A DNA stretch of 64,000 nt from an uncultured SAR86 cluster bacterium (GTDB lineage: Bacteria; Pseudomonadota; Gammaproteobacteria; Magnimaribacterales; D2472). This document shows positions 9,956 through 18,859 of this stretch, piece by piece (position 1 is the first letter of the stretch; each line of letters starts with the position of its first letter). The notes beneath the pieces were generated by a model. It had not been told where the DNA came from, searched no databases, and worked only from the letters and a program-made list of their open reading frames with translations. Location: contig CACJCN010000002.1 in the NCBI GenBank assembly GCA_902591925.1, positions 1-64,000 on the forward strand. Direction: 5' to 3'. Both the position numbers and the translations under genes were made by a program.

Positions 9956-10577
9956 TAAATACGAAAAATATTTTCCACATTTCTTGTCGCTCCTAGCGGC
10001 ATTCTTTATCTTTTTGCTTATGCAGTATCTTATTACAACTAATATTTTTGATAAGAGAAATAATGAAGATATTAGTTATCTAGAATTTATCAGGATTAAT
10101 ACTGACGATTCATTGCTAGAAAGAGATAGAAAAATACCTGAGAGACCCAAGCCAGAAAAAAGACCTCCACCACCACCTGATATTGATCTTCAACAAGATA
10201 CAAAGTTAGTCAGACCAGATTTAGATATTGAATTACCAAATTTTTCAGTTCCTGTAGATTTTGGTGGAGCTTTTCTAGGAGATATGAGTGACTTGCAAGG
10301 TACTTCTTCCGCGTTAATTCCTATGGTTAAAGTGCAACCTCAATGTCCAATACAAGCAATTCAAGGTGGAATTGATGGTACTGTTCAAATTTATCTGGTA
10401 GTTGGGCCTAATGGTAGGGTAAAATTAGCCAGAATTGTAAGAGCTACTAATGGAACTCTATTTAATAAAGAGGCTACTAAAGCTATCAGAAGGTGGCAGT
10501 TTAAGCCCAAGGTAATAAATGGAATTCCAGTAGAGCAAGCTGGTGAATTAACTGTGGAGTTTATTTGTAATGCGTAA
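9945..10577 (+). CDS. tonB: TonB energy-transducing protein
   Basis: A protein of about 210 residues with an N-terminal signal anchor (roughly residues 10-30), a short proline-rich periplasmic linker (RPKPEKRPPPPPD) and a C-terminal TonB domain: VQPQCPIQAIQGGIDGTVQI, VGPNGRVK, ATKAIRRWQFKP and the final strand ELTVEF. It transmits force to the TonB boxes of receptors such as those at 3.7 and 33.3 kb. I use the ATG at 9945; an in-frame TTG at 9933 is possible. It overlaps exbD and the following TPR gene. Confidence 0.93.
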   Translation: MIISKYEKYFPHFLSLLAAFFIFLLMQYLITTNIFDKRNNEDISYLEFIRINTDDSLLERDRKIPERPKPEKRPPPPPDIDLQQDTKLVRPDLDIELPNFSVPVDFGGAFLGDMSDLQGTSSALIPMVKVQPQCPIQAIQGGIDGTVQIYLVVGPNGRVKLARIVRATNGTLFNKEATKAIRRWQFKPKVINGIPVEQAGELTVEFICNA

Positions 10578-11766
10578 TTTTTTATTTTTAGTCTTTTTTA
10601 TAACATCTTTTAATATTTCATCTGAAGAAACTATTAGCAGATGGATGTCAGATTATTTCAAAAGAATTCATGGTCATATAGCTGATGAAAATTATGATAA
10701 AGCGCTTGATGAATTAGAACTTGGAGTAACTAACTATTTCAGAAATGGTAGAACCTATGAAGCAGCATTATGTTATCAATTATATGGACAGTATTACGCA
10801 GTTCAAAGTCAATATACAGAAGCCGTACCTTGGTTTGAAAAAGCATTAGCTACTGACAAAATGCCTCGTATAGGCATGCAAGAAGTTAGATTCCAACTTG
10901 CTCAAACATATTTCATGATTGGAAATTACAAAAACGTTATTGCTTTACTGGAGGAGTTTATAAGGGTTGGTGAACGTTATAAGTTCCCTGTATCTGCTCG
11001 AATAAATTTATTAATGGCTTATTCACATGGAAGATTAGATGAGTACGAGCCAGCATATTTTCACATTACGGCTGCCAATAATAAATCTGATAAACCTCAG
11101 ATAGACTGGATTGAGTATGCCTTTAGCCTTGCAATGAAATTAGAAAATTTAGATGATGCAGAAGATCTTGGAACAAGATTATTGTTTTTAGAACCTAATA
11201 AAAAGAAATATTGGAATCAAGTAAGCGCATTATATTTTGCAAAAGATTTTGAGTTAGATTCACTTTCAGCTCTAGAACTAGCATATGAAAACGATACTCT
11301 CAATAAAGAATCTGATTATTTATTATTAGCTAAATACTATTTATATCAAAAATCACCATTGAAAAGTGTACTAGTTTTAAATGATGGCATTGAGAAAGAT
11401 TTTGTGAAAGAGAATGAAGAAAATTTAAAACTACTTTCAAGTTCTTATTTTTATGCAAGAGATTTAAAAAATGGTATCAAGATTTTAGTAAAAGCAGAGA
11501 AAATTTCTGATGATCCAGAATTATCTTATAGATTAGGTACATATGCCTTTGATAGTGAAAATTACAAATTAGCTATTTCTTCATTTGATATAGCTAAGGA
11601 AAGAGGATGGAATAAGATACCAGGCAGAATAGAACTCATTAAAGGCATATCCTTTTTTGAACTTGATGATGTCGAACAAGCTAGATCAAATTTAATCTTA
11701 GCTGCTAATTTTGATGATACAAAAGATACTGCGGAGGGTTGGTTGTCTTACATAGATCAATTCTAA
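10570..11766 (+). CDS. TPR-repeat protein of the TonB system operon
   Basis: A 398-residue exported protein (signal peptide about 1-17) made mostly of helical tetratricopeptide-like repeats, for example DKALDELELGVTNYF, TEAVPWFEKALATD, YKNVIALLEEF, YKLAISSFDIAKERGW and VEQARSNLILAANFD. A TPR protein is the usual last member of DUF3450-ExbB-ExbB-ExbD-TonB operons. It overlaps tonB by eight bases and lies one base before the ABC ATPase gene. It is probably a periplasmic scaffold, but no function is shown. Confidence 0.82.
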   Translation: MRNFLFLVFFITSFNISSEETISRWMSDYFKRIHGHIADENYDKALDELELGVTNYFRNGRTYEAALCYQLYGQYYAVQSQYTEAVPWFEKALATDKMPRIGMQEVRFQLAQTYFMIGNYKNVIALLEEFIRVGERYKFPVSARINLLMAYSHGRLDEYEPAYFHITAANNKSDKPQIDWIEYAFSLAMKLENLDDAEDLGTRLLFLEPNKKKYWNQVSALYFAKDFELDSLSALELAYENDTLNKESDYLLLAKYYLYQKSPLKSVLVLNDGIEKDFVKENEENLKLLSSSYFYARDLKNGIKILVKAEKISDDPELSYRLGTYAFDSENYKLAISSFDIAKERGWNKIPGRIELIKGISFFELDDVEQARSNLILAANFDDTKDTAEGWLSYIDQF

Positions 11767-11767
11767 T

Positions 11768-12445
11768 ATGATTTCTACAGAAAACTTAGAAAAACATTAT
11801 GAAGTAGGTCCTGAAAAAGTTTTTGCATTAAAAGGAATAGATCTATCCATTAAAAAAGGTGAATTTGTATCAATTATGGGTCCTTCGGGATCTGGGAAAA
11901 CAACGCTTATGAATATTATAGGTTGTTTAGATTCCCCCTCAAAAGGTGATTATTTTTTAAATGGTAAGCTTGTAAGTGATCTTAGTGATGATGAGCTTGC
12001 TAAAATAAGAAATCAAGAGATTGGGTTTATTTTTCAATCATTCAATCTTCTTGCAAGAAATTCTGCACTGAGTAATGTTCTATTACCAACTAAGTATGCA
12101 GGCTTAGATGGAAAAAAATCTTTGTCTATTGCAAAAGAGATGCTTGAACTGGTTGGTTTATCTGATAGAACTGATCATACGCCTTCAGAACTTTCAGGTG
12201 GGCAACAACAAAGAGTTGCAATTGCGAGAGCGCTTGTAAACAGACCAAGTATCATTTTTGCTGATGAACCTACTGGAAATCTAGATTCAAAAACAGGACA
12301 AGATGTTATGAATTTACTTAAGGATTTAAATAATAATGGTCAAACAATCATAATTATTACGCATGAAGATAATATCGCAAATCAATCCAATAGAATAATT
12401 AAGATTAAAGATGGTCTTATTGAAGAAGATAACAAAAATGTATAA
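11768..12445 (+). CDS. ABC transporter ATP-binding protein, MacB/LolD type
   Basis: A 225-residue ATPase with Walker A GPSGSGKTT (about 38-46), Q-loop FQSFNLLARNSALSNV, signature LSGGQQQRVAIARAL (about 142-156), Walker B IIFADEPTGNLDS and switch His in ITHE. The closeness to MacB/LolD ATPases and the following adaptor and FtsX-type permease genes indicate a three-gene MacAB-like efflux or export system, with ATPase and permease on separate chains. It overlaps the adaptor gene by eight bases. Confidence 0.92.
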   Translation: MISTENLEKHYEVGPEKVFALKGIDLSIKKGEFVSIMGPSGSGKTTLMNIIGCLDSPSKGDYFLNGKLVSDLSDDELAKIRNQEIGFIFQSFNLLARNSALSNVLLPTKYAGLDGKKSLSIAKEMLELVGLSDRTDHTPSELSGGQQQRVAIARALVNRPSIIFADEPTGNLDSKTGQDVMNLLKDLNNNGQTIIIITHEDNIANQSNRIIKIKDGLIEEDNKNV

Positions 12446-13631
12446 ATTTATATCCTTAGTAGTAATTCTTGCTTTTGTATTATCAGGTTGTGGTGGAAGT
12501 AAAGATAATTCAAAAAACGAATTTTATAAAACGAAGGAAGTCATTCCAAATAATTTAGAAGTTACCGTTGAAGCATCGGGTATGGTAGAAGCTATCTCCT
12601 CTGTTGAGATAAAATCAAAAGCTTCTGGAGAGGTTTTATTTCTTGGTGCTGAAGTAGGAGATTTTGTTGAAAAAGGCTCAATATTGGCTCAGATTGATCA
12701 AAGAACACCAAAAAATATACTTGATCAGTCCAAAAGTGATCTTGAGGCAGCAAAAGTAAGATTATCAAATGCAGAATCACAATATGACAGAGGTAAGGAG
12801 CTCCACTCTCAAAAGAGTATATCTGACCAGGACTTTGAAGATATTCAAGAAAATTATGCACAAGCAAAATCTACACTTGTTCGAAGTGAAGTTTCTTTTG
12901 AAAACGCAAAAATTGCTTTGGATGACACTGTCGTAAGATCTCCAACATCAGGAACAATAGTTTCTAGACCTGTCGAGGCTGGTCAAGTTATCTCGTCTCC
13001 TACATCTGCAGTTGGAGGTGGCACTTTGATTATGACTTTAGCAGATTTAACAAAAGTTAGGGTAAGGGCGTTAGTTGATGAAATTGATGTTGGTAAGGTT
13101 AAAATTGGCCAAAATGTTTCGATTAAGGTCTCAGCCTATAGAGATACAGAATTTTTTGGCGTTGTGTCAAAAATAGAACCTCAAGCATATGTTGTTCAGA
13201 ATGTGACTACATTTCCAGTACTTATAGATATTAATAATGACAAAAATATGCTTCTTTTAGGTATGAATACTGATGTTGAAATAGAAATTCTTAATAAAGA
13301 TGTATCTTTAAGTGCTCCTACAATGTCACTAAGAACTAGGAAGGATATTTATTCAGCAGCATCAATTTTAAATATTGCAAAAAATGAAATCGATTACTTT
13401 TTAAAGGATAAAGTTAAAGGTGAAAATTTCAATAAGTTTATAGTAATTAAAGATACACGAAATGGTCCCAAATTATCATGGGTAGAAATAGGTAAATCTG
13501 ACCTATCAAATGTTGAAGTTACTGAGGGTCTTGAAGCAGGTGACATTGTTTATATCTTACCAAGTAAAGGATTGCTAGATTATCAAGAGCAATTTAGAAA
13601 ACGTGTTGAGGCATCTATCAGTTTAGGATAA
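12438..13631 (+). CDS. MacA-like periplasmic adaptor lipoprotein (RND/HlyD type)
   Basis: A 397-residue membrane-fusion protein. Starting at the ATG at 12438 gives a clean lipoprotein signal with lipobox LSGC (Cys18); an in-frame ATG at 12411 would add nine residues inside the ATPase gene. Then come a lipoyl half (VEIKSKASGEVLFLGAEVGDFVEKG), a coiled-coil hairpin (about 85-150), the second lipoyl half (VVRSPTSGTIVSRPVEAGQVI) and beta-barrel/membrane-proximal domains. It links the inner-membrane ABC proteins to an outer-membrane TolC-type channel not encoded here. It overlaps the permease gene by one base. Confidence 0.9.
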   Translation: MYKFISLVVILAFVLSGCGGSKDNSKNEFYKTKEVIPNNLEVTVEASGMVEAISSVEIKSKASGEVLFLGAEVGDFVEKGSILAQIDQRTPKNILDQSKSDLEAAKVRLSNAESQYDRGKELHSQKSISDQDFEDIQENYAQAKSTLVRSEVSFENAKIALDDTVVRSPTSGTIVSRPVEAGQVISSPTSAVGGGTLIMTLADLTKVRVRALVDEIDVGKVKIGQNVSIKVSAYRDTEFFGVVSKIEPQAYVVQNVTTFPVLIDINNDKNMLLLGMNTDVEIEILNKDVSLSAPTMSLRTRKDIYSAASILNIAKNEIDYFLKDKVKGENFNKFIVIKDTRNGPKLSWVEIGKSDLSNVEVTEGLEAGDIVYILPSKGLLDYQEQFRKRVEASISLG

Positions 13632-14839
13632 TGATTTTAAGAGAATCTTTTGAATCTGCCTTAAACTCTATTAAAGCAAATGCTTTAAGATCTTTTTTAA
13701 CATCATTAGCAATAATCATTGGAACAGCAGCTGTTATTGCGGTTATTGGCATTGGCACAAGTGCTAATAAAGCCTTAGATGCAGAAATTGACGAATTTGG
13801 AGTAAGGAATTTGTCAATATTTGCTGGTCAAAAAAGACGAGGAGGGGTATCTTCGGGAGCAAGTCCATTAACATTAAAAGATGCATACGCACTTGAACGA
13901 GTTACTGAACATGATTGGCTTGTTGCGCCCGGTATTCAAAGAGGTCGCCAAGTTCAATTTGAAAATAACAATATGCAAGCAAGTATTAATGGCTACTCTG
14001 TCAATAACTTTCCTGTGAGGGGATTTAATATTGAATACGGGAGACTTTTCACAGAAAAAGAAAACTTAGCAAGAAAAAAATATGTTGTCATAGGTTCTAA
14101 AGTAGCATCTGAACTAAAAACATTTTCACGAAATCTCCTTAATAAAGATGTTCTTATAGGTGGAGCCTCGTATAAAGTTATTGGAATTTTAAAAGAGGAA
14201 GGCTCAAGTGGATGGCAATCACCTGATGATGAATTTTATATTCCAATTCTTACAGCAACTTCAAGAATTGCTGGAACTGAAGACTTAGGCTGGATCAATG
14301 TTGGAATTCCAAATGATGCAAATGTTGACCTAGTAATGATGAGTATTGAAGAGGTATTAAGAAGACAACATGATATTGGACCTGGAGAGGATAATGATTT
14401 TCGAATAAATGATTGGAGTCAATATGCAGATTTACGCAGACAAGCCACTAATATTTTTGCTTTACTGATTGCAGGAATTGCTGGAATTAGTTTGGTTGTT
14501 GGTGGGATAGGGGTAATGAACATTATGTTAGTTTCCGTTACTGAGAGAACAAGAGAGATAGGGCTAAGAAAAGCTCTTGGAGCAACACCAAAAATCATTC
14601 TCTTTCAGTTTTTAGTAGAGGCAACAATACTTTGTGCTATAGGAGGGATAATCGGTGTTTTTATTGGAACCTTATTGCTTTATGTTTTTGCGTCATTTAA
14701 TGATTGGCCCTTTGCTATGCCTTTTAGCGCTATCTTAGGTTCTATAACTTTTTCGGCTATTGTTGGTCTAATATTTGGTATTTGGCCAGCTCGTAGAGCA
14801 GCAAAATTAGATCCAGCTGTCTCACTCAGATATGAGTAA
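13631..14839 (+). CDS. MacB-like ABC transporter permease (FtsX family)
   Basis: A 402-residue permease with one N-terminal membrane helix (ALRSFLTSLAIIIGTAAVIAVIG, about 17-40), a large periplasmic MacB_PCD domain (to about 275), then three C-terminal helices carrying the FtsX signature GGIGVMNIMLVSVTERTREIGLRKALGA (about 288-315) and a final GIWPARRAAKLDPAVSLRYE. This four-helix mechanotransmission layout is that of MacB without its ATPase, supplied by the gene at 11.8 kb. Likely substrates are macrolide-like compounds, peptides or lipoproteins; none can be chosen from sequence. Confidence 0.92.
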   Translation: MILRESFESALNSIKANALRSFLTSLAIIIGTAAVIAVIGIGTSANKALDAEIDEFGVRNLSIFAGQKRRGGVSSGASPLTLKDAYALERVTEHDWLVAPGIQRGRQVQFENNNMQASINGYSVNNFPVRGFNIEYGRLFTEKENLARKKYVVIGSKVASELKTFSRNLLNKDVLIGGASYKVIGILKEEGSSGWQSPDDEFYIPILTATSRIAGTEDLGWINVGIPNDANVDLVMMSIEEVLRRQHDIGPGEDNDFRINDWSQYADLRRQATNIFALLIAGIAGISLVVGGIGVMNIMLVSVTERTREIGLRKALGATPKIILFQFLVEATILCAIGGIIGVFIGTLLLYVFASFNDWPFAMPFSAILGSITFSAIVGLIFGIWPARRAAKLDPAVSLRYE

Positions 14840-15932
14840 ATTGAAAGTTATTCAATTATTACCTGAACTAAATTTTGGAGGTGTTGAAAGAGGGACGAAA
14901 GACATGTCCAATGCTTTAATATCTGAAGGTCACAAATCTATTGTTATATCAAATGGCGGTATATTTGAAAAAGATATTATAGATAACGGAGCAAAACATA
15001 TTAGTTTGCCAATTCACAAAAAAAGTTTATTTTCATTATTTCTGGCAAAAAGTCTTAGGAGTATATATGAAGATGAAAAACCAGACATTATTCATGTAAG
15101 ATCAAGGATTCCAGCATGGATAAACTTTTTTGCATGTAGAAAATTATTAAAAAAACCAATTTTGATTTCAACTTTTCATGGTCTCTATAGTAAGCCAATA
15201 TATAGTCAAATTATGACTAGAGTAGATCATACAATTGCTATTTCAAAAACTGTTAAAGATTACATTCTTAACACTTATAAATTTCCCGAAAATAGGATTT
15301 CAGTTATCCCAAGAGGTTGTGACATGATTTATTTCAATAAAAATGATGTAAAACCTGAATGGTTAAAAAGATGGTATGAAGAATATCCTCAAACAATGAA
15401 TAAAATTATTTTAACTTTACCAACACGAATTACAAAGTGGAAAGGTGTTGATAATTTTATTGAACTGATCTCAAGACTGGATGGCAATACTTTTCATGGC
15501 TTAATCGTAGGACCTACTTCAAAATCTAAATTAAGATATTTAAAATCACTTAAAAATAAAATTAGAAAACTTGGCATTAATGACAATGTAACTTTTACTG
15601 ATTCAAGGAATGACATAAATAACATTTATAAAATATCAGATATTACTTTTAACCTATCAATCCAACCTGAGCCTTTTGGAAGAACAACTATTGAGGCAAT
15701 TAGTTGCGGATCAAAATTTATTGGCTGGGACCATGGAGGTACTAAAGAAATTCTTGAAGAGCTTTATCCTGATGGCCTTGTCAAATTAGGAGATATTGAC
15801 TCTTTAAAAGAAAAAGTAATTGAAATATCAGATAAAAATTACTTTTCACCGAAAGAAAATATTTTTACTTTAAATAGAATGATTGATGAAACAATTCAAT
15901 TATATGGTCAACTTGTTGATAAAAATTTATAA
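14832..15932 (+). CDS. GT4-family glycosyltransferase
   Basis: A 366-residue GT-B glycosyltransferase. The N-terminal domain begins LKVIQLLPELNFGGVERG (acceptor-binding loop GGVERG) and includes PDIIHVRSRIPAW; the C-terminal nucleotide-sugar domain has RITKWKGVDNFIELIS, then NLSIQPEPFGRTTIEAISCG (about 278-297), the E-x7-E-type motif of GT4 retaining enzymes. It is probably a cell-surface polysaccharide or LPS-core transferase in the cytoplasm. It overlaps the permease gene by eight bases and runs 25 bases into the convergent glycosyltransferase gene. Confidence 0.88.
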   Translation: MSKLKVIQLLPELNFGGVERGTKDMSNALISEGHKSIVISNGGIFEKDIIDNGAKHISLPIHKKSLFSLFLAKSLRSIYEDEKPDIIHVRSRIPAWINFFACRKLLKKPILISTFHGLYSKPIYSQIMTRVDHTIAISKTVKDYILNTYKFPENRISVIPRGCDMIYFNKNDVKPEWLKRWYEEYPQTMNKIILTLPTRITKWKGVDNFIELISRLDGNTFHGLIVGPTSKSKLRYLKSLKNKIRKLGINDNVTFTDSRNDINNIYKISDITFNLSIQPEPFGRTTIEAISCGSKFIGWDHGGTKEILEELYPDGLVKLGDIDSLKEKVIEISDKNYFSPKENIFTLNRMIDETIQLYGQLVDKNL

Positions 15933-16879
15933 ATTTCTTTAATTTCATTTATTTTATTTGTTATTGAGTATTCATCTGTTACAAATTCAAAAATAGCTTC
16001 TTGATTTAGAAGTTTTATATTATCAACATATTTCTCTAGAAGATCTTTTAATGATTGTTGATCATTTTTTTTAGCAAGAAGCTCTTTTGGAAGAATTTCA
16101 TCCATATGTCCAACATTTGTTGAAAGCACAGGTATTTCCAGATGAAGAGCTTCTAAGGCAACTCTAGGACCTCCTTCATATCTTGATGATATGATTAGTA
16201 GAGCAGCATCTCGATATATTTCATAGAGATCATCTCTATTTACATTATCAATGATTTTAATTTTCTTTGTTAGGTTGTTATTTTTAATAAGAGATAAAAG
16301 TTTATTTTTTTCCTTACCTGATCCAACTATTAAAAGTTTTTTATTAATCATTTTCCATGCTGGAATCAGCAAATCAAAACCCTTTACATGCTCTAATCTT
16401 CCTATCGCCAGAGCATATTTATTATTCTTATCTTTAAATTTTTGTAAATTAGGATGCCACCAATTTGAAATGACCTTTGATTTATTATTAATTCCATTAA
16501 TTACTGCATCACTAACACCAATTATAAAGTCTGGCTTTTCAAATATTTTCGTGTTTTTTTTCACTCCGTGAACTGTTGCTACATGTTTAAAATCATTTTT
16601 ATTAATTCTTGATATTATTGCAGTTGTTTTAGCTCCATGAGTATGAACAATATCTGGATTAATTCTTTTTAATAATTTTTTTATTTGATATTTACCTAAT
16701 AGAGATTTTCTTCCATAATTTTTTATTTTAAAAATTTCAATATTCTGACTAAAGTTAAGCGCAATGGACTCATTACATATAAGAATTGGATTATCTAAAA
16801 GATGATTTGATAAAAGCTCGTCTACATGCTGCTCAATTCCAGCAAAAGTATCACTCATAACAAAATGAACTATGTTCAT
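15908..16879 (-). CDS. GT4-family glycosyltransferase
   Basis: A 323-residue GT-B enzyme starting MNIVHFVMSDTFAGIEQHV, with PDIVHTHGAKT near 95, AIGRLEHVKGFDLLIPAW near 163, and SSRYEGGPRVALEALHLEIPVLSTNVG (about 231-257), the EGGPRVALEAL block being the donor-phosphate motif of GT4. It probably acts on surface glycans. Its start overlaps the stop of the ELM1-like gene upstream, making a two-gene minus operon, and its end overlaps the convergent glycosyltransferase by 25 bases. Confidence 0.87.
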   Translation of the reverse strand: MNIVHFVMSDTFAGIEQHVDELLSNHLLDNPILICNESIALNFSQNIEIFKIKNYGRKSLLGKYQIKKLLKRINPDIVHTHGAKTTAIISRINKNDFKHVATVHGVKKNTKIFEKPDFIIGVSDAVINGINNKSKVISNWWHPNLQKFKDKNNKYALAIGRLEHVKGFDLLIPAWKMINKKLLIVGSGKEKNKLLSLIKNNNLTKKIKIIDNVNRDDLYEIYRDAALLIISSRYEGGPRVALEALHLEIPVLSTNVGHMDEILPKELLAKKNDQQSLKDLLEKYVDNIKLLNQEAIFEFVTDEYSITNKINEIKEIYKFLSTS

Positions 16880-17790
16880 ATTAGTTGTAATAATTTATAT
16901 GAAATTTTTTCAACTTCAGCATAAATTTCATTATGAATATTTTGTTTCTGAAGTTTCATTTTAGAAATGTCATCTGTGATATTACTACAATCAATAAAAC
17001 CAATTTTTTTATTTTCAATAAGACTATCAATAACTTTTACTACCTTATTTGAGCTCCTAATTTTTTTCATATCCATTAGGTATGTTTTACCTTTGCAAGA
17101 GAGACTTTCAAAAACCATATTAACGCTATCCCTGGTTATCAATTTAGAGGATGCATTTTTTAAAGTTTTTTCAAAATCACTTGAGCCATGATTGAAATCA
17201 AAAAACTTAATATTATTGTGTATATCTAGTAATGACTTTAATTTTTCATTTGTAGAGGGGGGCGTTCTTCTTGAATTATAAATATAACAATTTTTATTTG
17301 GGTGAACAGAAATAAAATAATTAATTTGAGCAATGATATAGTCTTCATCAAAATAGTAATGTTTATTTTTACCACCAACCGCAATTAAAATTGTATTTTC
17401 ATCAGTTTCACTATCTGACACTTTTGCAATTGATCCTTCAAAGAAAATAACATTATCAGTTTTTTTAAATTTATCTCTATCATGCATGGGAGCACAAATA
17501 AGATCAAACTTATCTTTATTGAAAGTGGGAGAAAGAATAGCTACTGATTTTGTATCACTTTTTTGATTCTTTTTAGTATTTAATATTAATGAGTAAGTTT
17601 TGTGACCAGCTCCAATTATTAGATCATATTTTTTTTCTTCAATATTTTCTAAATATGTGAAAAAGGGAAAAAATCCTTTTACAAGCCTCTCATCAATATT
17701 TAGATCAATCTTCTTGGAAATTTCATCAAGCAGATTTTTTACTTGCTTTTCATGCCCAATATTATTGTCCTTAACCCACAAAATGTTCAT
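16876..17790 (-). CDS. ELM1/GtrOC1-type (DUF1022) glycosyltransferase-like protein
   Basis: A 304-residue protein with the pattern of the mitochondrial-fission ELM1 family: an N-terminal GHEKQVKNLLDEI (about 13-25), DLIIGAGHKTYSLIL near 55-69, FDLICAPMHDRDKF near 95-108, a VGGKNKHYYFDED loop near 137-149, NSRRTP near 170 and ITRDSVNMVFESLSCKGKTYL (about 217-237). Bacterial members are GT-B-like and occur in LPS or polysaccharide loci, which fits the two glycosyltransferase genes next door. It is coupled by overlap to the GT4 gene downstream. The exact reaction is unknown. Confidence 0.82.
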   Translation of the reverse strand: MNILWVKDNNIGHEKQVKNLLDEISKKIDLNIDERLVKGFFPFFTYLENIEEKKYDLIIGAGHKTYSLILNTKKNQKSDTKSVAILSPTFNKDKFDLICAPMHDRDKFKKTDNVIFFEGSIAKVSDSETDENTILIAVGGKNKHYYFDEDYIIAQINYFISVHPNKNCYIYNSRRTPPSTNEKLKSLLDIHNNIKFFDFNHGSSDFEKTLKNASSKLITRDSVNMVFESLSCKGKTYLMDMKKIRSSNKVVKVIDSLIENKKIGFIDCSNITDDISKMKLQKQNIHNEIYAEVEKISYKLLQLI

Positions 17791-17842
17791 TTAAGTTAAT
17801 TATACATTGGATAAAGTGCTCAATATTGGTTAACCTAAAAAT

Positions 17843-18034
17843 ATGGATGAAAAGAAAACTATTAAATCAATAGCAACAGCGCTAGTATCCCAATACGGGG
17901 ATGATGCTCAAACTGTTGCTATGTTAAGGGCTGCAGAATTCGCAGCAGAACTTAAAAATGATGAATGGGCAAAGTGGGAAAAGGTCATCATAGAAATTGA
18001 AGGATTAGATAATCAATCAATTTTAGATGGATGA
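17843..18034 (+). CDS. Small conserved-type helical protein, unknown function
   Basis: A 63-residue soluble protein, Ala/Glu/Trp-rich and probably two or three helices: YGDDAQTVAMLRAAEFAAELKNDEWAKWEKVIIEIEGL. The helix pattern resembles small uncharacterised proteobacterial proteins with a D-x-W-x-x-W/I-x-x-I pattern, but I cannot name a family. No Cys, no signal peptide. It is divergent from the ELM1-like gene and 36 bases upstream of the HPP gene. Confidence 0.6.
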   Translation: MDEKKTIKSIATALVSQYGDDAQTVAMLRAAEFAAELKNDEWAKWEKVIIEIEGLDNQSILDG

Positions 18035-18070
18035 ATTATCTTTATATAAAAAGTAGGTAATTTAAAAAAT

Positions 18071-18529
18071 ATGAAATTTAAAAATTTTTTTAGAGATAAT
18101 ACAAATATTTTAATATCTTGTCTGGGTGCTTTTTTATGTATTTTTTTTATATCCTACTTTAACTCTATTGATGAAACAAATGTTTGGTTGATACCCCCAT
18201 TTGGAGCAAGTTTGGTATTGGTTATGGCTGTGCACGATAGCCCATTAGCCCAGCCAAGAAATGTCTTTTTTGGTCATATTCTTTCAGCTTCATCTGGTGT
18301 TTTAGTGTTTTATCTTTTGGGTAATTCGCCTATTTCAATATCATTAGCGTTATCTTTTGCAATATTTCTGATGATAATTACTAAAACTATTCACCCACCA
18401 GCAGGCGCTAATCCTATAATTGCAATTTTGGGAGCAAAAACTATTGAATTCGTTATAATGCCCGTTGCTACAGGAGCTTTATTTATAATTATTTTTGCTT
18501 TTGCATATAACAAAATTTTGAAGAGGTAG
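18071..18529 (+). CDS. HPP family integral membrane protein
   Basis: A 152-residue membrane protein with about four helices. It carries the HPP family marks WLIPPFGASLVLVMA (about 42-56), SPLAQPRNVFFGH (about 60-72) and the name-giving TIHPPAGANPIIAIL (about 113-127). Family members have been linked to nitrite or anion transport in plants and cyanobacteria; substrate here is unknown. Shorter than HPP-CBS fusions, having no C-terminal CBS domains. Confidence 0.88.
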   Translation: MKFKNFFRDNTNILISCLGAFLCIFFISYFNSIDETNVWLIPPFGASLVLVMAVHDSPLAQPRNVFFGHILSASSGVLVFYLLGNSPISISLALSFAIFLMIITKTIHPPAGANPIIAILGAKTIEFVIMPVATGALFIIIFAFAYNKILKR

Positions 18530-18553
18530 CTAATCATTATTCATTAATGCAAC

Positions 18554-18859
18554 ATGGGAAACATTGAAAATACTATTAAAAATGTTTTAATTGATGAGTT
18601 CAATCCATCAATTTTATCAATAACTAATGAGAGCTATATGCATAATGTCCCTGAAGGCTCCGAAAGTCACTTCAAAGTAATTCTTGTTAGCGATTCATTT
18701 AAAGATGTTCCAAAAATTAAACAACATCAAACAATTTATAAAGCTTTAGGTAATATTATGAACCAAATTCATGCGCTATCTATTCATTCTTTTGATAAGG
18801 AAGAGTATAAAAATAATCCAATGATTATTGATTCGCCAAACTGTGTTAACAAGAAATGA
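18554..18859 (+). CDS. BolA/IbaG family protein
   Basis: A 101-residue BolA-fold protein: HNVPEGSESHFKVILVSDSFKDVPKIKQHQTIYKALGNIM contains the glycine-x-SHF motif and the helix-turn-like segment with the conserved RHQ-like site (here KQHQ), followed by IHALSIHSFDKEEY with the conserved His. BolA proteins bind [2Fe-2S] clusters with monothiol CGFS glutaredoxins; such a glutaredoxin is encoded at 46.1 kb. It overlaps the MMPL gene by four bases. Confidence 0.92.
   Translation: MGNIENTIKNVLIDEFNPSILSITNESYMHNVPEGSESHFKVILVSDSFKDVPKIKQHQTIYKALGNIMNQIHALSIHSFDKEEYKNNPMIIDSPNCVNKK

Noticed and set aside
11768-14839. Broken MacB with separated ATPase and permease
   Set aside because: The adaptor gene lies between them and both chains are full-length, so this is a normal three-gene layout, not a frameshift.
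15908-15932. Convergent overlap of the two glycosyltransferases as a sign of sequencing error
   Set aside because: Both C-termini look normal and similar short convergent overlaps recur elsewhere in the window (nudC/rne, mlaA/dusA, holB/SDR).
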